This document shows positions 61,753 to 64,000 of a stretch of 64,000 bases of DNA, in pieces. Both the position numbers and the translations under genes were made by a program. Each line of letters opens with the position of its first letter. Within the stretch, counting starts at the first letter, position 1. This stretch comes from Rossellomorea aquimaris (GTDB lineage Bacteria > Bacillota > Bacilli > Bacillales > Bacillaceae_B), in NCBI RefSeq assembly GCF_008180865.1, contig NZ_VTEX01000003.1:436501-500500 (forward strand). Reading direction: 5' to 3'. The notes under the pieces are model-generated. The model saw only the letters and a program-made list of their open reading frames with translations, did not search any database and was not told the DNA's origin.

Positions 61753-61765
61753 TGTAAGCCTTGCC

Positions 61766-63352
61766 TTACGCTCCAATCCCGACAGGAGAGAAGACCATAT
61801 AGATGATGATCATTGCAATAGTACAAGCAATCCCGATCGGGTAGACAATTTTCCATGGAGTCATGTCCACCTTATGAGATTCCTGCAGAGTATACTCCGT
61901 GTCTCTCGGTTTGAACTTCCCGATAACGAGCATAAGTGCGGAACATAGAACGAAAAGAATCCCCAAGATGTGCAGGAAGTGAAGGCCTGTATCCCAGAAT
62001 AACTGTGTAATCGCATACAATGTAATGAACACAAATAGCGAAATTTTCGCTGCAATCGCCGGTACCCGTTTCGTCATGTATCCAATAATGATGATCGTAA
62101 AGATCGGTACATTGTAGAAACCGTTTACAATCTGAAGATACTGGAAGAACCCTTGTGGCGCCTTTTCAATGAGCGGTGCCAATACCATAGCGAATACAGC
62201 GAGTAAGACCCCGAAGTACTTCCCATTTTTAACAAGCTGCTTATCAGATGCCCCAGGTTTAACGTATGGCTTATAAATATTTAATGTAAATAGTGTAACA
62301 GAAGAGTTCAGCGCTGAGTTAAAGGACGATAAGATCGCCCCGAACAACACAGCTGCAAAGAACCCTACAAGAGGCGTCGGCAAAATTTCATTCACTAGTC
62401 GTGGATACGCATCCGTCGGTTCAAGATTTTCCCCAAACATGTTAAACGCGATGATCCCAGGCAGAATCAAGAAAAATGGTCCGATCAATTTCAAAGCTGC
62501 TGCAATCAGAACCCCTTTCTGACCTTCCTTCAGATTCTTCGCGGCAAGTGCACGCTGCATAATATGCTGAGCTGTTCCCCAATAGAAAAGATTCACCAAA
62601 AGCATTCCCGTAAACATCGTACTGAACGGAACGGGATCCTCAGGCTTCCCGATCGCATTTAATTTCTCAGGCGTATTTTCCATAATGGTGCTGAACCCTG
62701 TAAAAAGGGATCCGTCCCCCAGAACAAACAAACCTATGACCGGAATCATCAATCCACCAATCAAAAGCCCGACCCCGTTGATGGTATCGGAAACAGCAAC
62801 CGCTTTTAATCCACCGAAAATGGCATACAAGGAACCAATGATCCCAATCGACCAAACCGTGATCCAAAGTGCTGTTGTACGGTCCACTCCCAACATTTCA
62901 GGAACATTGAAGATCCCACTCAGTGCCACTGCTCCTGAGTAAAGAATTGGTGGCAGTAAGTTGAACACATACCCGAACAAGAATAGAATCGTAACGATTT
63001 GCTTCGTACCAGAGTCAAATCGTTCTTCAAGAAAATCAGGTATCGTCGTAATACCCCCTTTTAAATAACGGGGAAGTAAATAAAATGCTACAAGAACAAG
63101 AGCGATGGCCGATCCCACTTCCCAGCCCATCACCGACATATTATCGGTGTAACCTTGGGCATTCAGGCCGATCAACTGCTCCGTCGATAAATTCGTCAGC
63201 ATAAGTGATCCCCCGATCACCCATCCGGTCAAACTTCTTCCTGCAAGAAAATACCCTTCCTGCGTCCCCAGATCCTCGTCCTTTGTTTTCCAATACGAAA
63301 TCAATGCAACAAGAAGCGTGAAAAACAAGAAGGAAACAATTGTGAATACCAT
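61766..63352 (-). CDS. Solute:sodium symporter (SSS), sugar type
   Basis: 528 residues, about 14 helices. SGLT-like blocks: DEDLGTQEGYFLAGRSLTGW, SLMLTNLSTEQLIGLNAQGY, FGGLKAVAVSDTINGVGLLI, FYWGTAQHIMQRALAAKN and FGAILSSFNSALNSSVTLF. Imports a sugar with sodium; the surrounding alpha- and beta-galactosidases and Leloir genes suggest galactose or a galactoside. AGAGAGGAG precedes ATG 63352. cre and TAGTAAA elements upstream tie it to the gal genes. Confidence 0.93.
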   Translation of the reverse strand: MVFTIVSFLFFTLLVALISYWKTKDEDLGTQEGYFLAGRSLTGWVIGGSLMLTNLSTEQLIGLNAQGYTDNMSVMGWEVGSAIALVLVAFYLLPRYLKGGITTIPDFLEERFDSGTKQIVTILFLFGYVFNLLPPILYSGAVALSGIFNVPEMLGVDRTTALWITVWSIGIIGSLYAIFGGLKAVAVSDTINGVGLLIGGLMIPVIGLFVLGDGSLFTGFSTIMENTPEKLNAIGKPEDPVPFSTMFTGMLLVNLFYWGTAQHIMQRALAAKNLKEGQKGVLIAAALKLIGPFFLILPGIIAFNMFGENLEPTDAYPRLVNEILPTPLVGFFAAVLFGAILSSFNSALNSSVTLFTLNIYKPYVKPGASDKQLVKNGKYFGVLLAVFAMVLAPLIEKAPQGFFQYLQIVNGFYNVPIFTIIIIGYMTKRVPAIAAKISLFVFITLYAITQLFWDTGLHFLHILGILFVLCSALMLVIGKFKPRDTEYTLQESHKVDMTPWKIVYPIGIACTIAMIIIYMVFSPVGIGA

Positions 63353-63442
63353 AGTTGAAACTCCTCTCTATCAATCTCTCTTTTTAGCTACTTTGTATAA
63401 GCTGAATGAAGACTTTTCTAAATCTTTAAAAACAGTATAACG

Positions 63443-63456
63443 TGAAAGCGCTATTA
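63443..63456 (+). promoter_or_regulatory. cre box upstream of the symporter gene
   Basis: TGAAAGCGCTATTA, 13 of 14 to consensus, overlapping a minus-strand TATAAT-like -10. Confidence 0.65.
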
Positions 63457-63496
63457 TAGTAAACATTTTAGTAAATAAAATAATTAAATTTTACTA
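63457..63496. promoter_or_regulatory. TAGTAAA half-sites upstream of the symporter gene
   Basis: TAGTAAA at 63457 and 63469 and the inverted TTTACTA at 63490-63496; same half-site as the galK palindrome. Confidence 0.55.
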
Positions 63497-63633
63497 TTAT
63501 TTTTTACCAAAGAGGTTGAAAGCTTCAATTTTCGGAAAAGAAGATTGCTTAAAAAGCCCACCCTTGTGGAATTTTCTTAAGAAGGTTGGCTTATGGGAAA
63601 AGTGATGAGAGAATTTAAATTTTCATGAAAGCT

Positions 63634-63693
63634 GTTCCAAGTGAAGATGTTTTGGAGTGGATTCCTGTCACCTGAAGGATTTGCACTTGGAAC
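63634..63693. repeat. 10-bp inverted repeat with 40-base interior
   Basis: GTTCCAAGTG (63634-63643) and CACTTGGAAC (63684-63693). No coding or known RNA motif seen inside. The rest of the 63353-63788 gap holds the symporter control region and a terminator. Confidence 0.5.
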
Positions 63694-63707
63694 CCTGTAA
63701 AGGAATC

Positions 63708-63741
63708 AAAAAAAGACACCCCATAAACGAAAGGATGTCTC
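63708..63741 (-). terminator. Terminator of the gene at the right edge
   Basis: AGACATCC and GGGGTGTCT pair on the minus strand, then TTTTTTT. Confidence 0.8.
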
Positions 63742-63788
63742 TTCTGATTTTTCACTCAATCAATTGAGTATAACTGGCATTAGTTTCT

Positions 63789-64000
63789 CTACCATCCATG
63801 ATAAACCAACATTTCATTTTTCACCGAGAGTAATTCCCCCGAGTCCCCTTCCTCAACTTTATAAGGCTCACCACTCTGAATGACTGTATCTACAATGGAT
63901 GCGAATTGATCCCTTGTATATTTTCTTGATCGAAGTGACAACAAATCGATAAAGAGGTCCTTATATTCCACATCAGCTGCAGACACGAGGGAAACGGTCG
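63789..64000 (-). CDS. 3' end of an unidentified gene (cut by window)
   Basis: The frame is open from base 64000 to the stop at 63789, giving the last 70 residues or so: TVSLVSAADVEYKDLFIDLL, then TRDQFASIVDTVIQSGEPYK and a Trp end (LVYHGW). A GTG at 63986 lacks a ribosome site, so this is most likely the C-terminus of a longer protein. No family recognised. Confidence 0.6.
   Translation of the reverse strand, partial: TVSLVSAADVEYKDLFIDLLSLRSRKYTRDQFASIVDTVIQSGEPYKVEEGDSGELLSVKNEMLVYHGW

Overview
The window is typical low-to-mid GC Firmicute chromosome. Gene order and families point to a Bacillaceae member: a degV-comFA-comFC locus, family II pyrophosphatase, an S-box in front of metNPQ, DUF1659/DUF2922 and CWB2 surface proteins, many TTG/GTG starts with strong AGGAGG sites, and CcpA-type cre boxes. 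A marine Bacillus/Rossellomorea-like host is my guess from overall flavour, not something the sequence proves. No rRNA, tRNA, CRISPR array, prophage or transposase gene is visible.

Layout. 0-5.2 kb: competence genes comFC (cut by the window edge) and comFA, degV, an EamA permease, and murB. 5.2-10.1 kb: a 41-codon small gene, an operon of two tandem XRE-TPR regulators plus a membrane-anchored protein, a duplicated upstream regulatory module, a VOC protein, ppaC, and a coiled-coil protein. 10.2-18.3 kb: a DctB-like binding protein divergent from a DctS/DctR-type two-component pair, then a TAXI-type TRAP transporter (binding lipoprotein, DUF1850, fused permease) with an SDR-like protein that lacks the catalytic Tyr/Lys. 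18.3-23.5 kb: a thioester-reductase-like SDR, PBP3, tRNA hydroxylase trhO and a decayed VanZ-like gene. 23.5-30.3 kb: two large secreted CWB2-anchored enzymes (5'-nucleotidase, extracellular nuclease). 30.3-37.5 kb: an AbgT transporter and a divergently controlled operon of three M20 amidohydrolases plus an unusual regulator; both transcription units start with the same palindrome. 37.5-40.6 kb: an XRE/membrane protein pair, a secreted bacteriocin-like protein and a SEC-C protein. 40.6-43.4 kb: metNPQ under a SAM riboswitch. 43.8-48.8 kb: a chitobiose/cellobiose PTS locus with GntR regulator, GH4 hydrolase and ChbG-type deacetylase. 48.8-50.8 kb: DUF2922, DUF1659, glutamate dehydrogenase. 51-63.4 kb: a galactoside regulon: sodium symporter, GH36 alpha-galactosidase, galK-galE-galT, GH42 beta-galactosidase, galM and a LacI regulator. 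The last 200 bases hold the 3' end of an unidentified gene.

The accessory signal is mainly non-coding: dispersed GGGACGGACCTC palindromes at six places, two 20-21 bp periodic degenerate arrays 33 kb apart that look like one family, a 100-bp Bacillaceae-type repeat, clusters of short palindromes, and several well-placed operator candidates (AAGGAANNNTTCCTT for the amidohydrolase/AbgT genes, TTAGTAAAA-type sites for the gal genes, TTGTAATTACAA-type sites for the PTS locus). All functional statements come from reading the translations; no database search was run.
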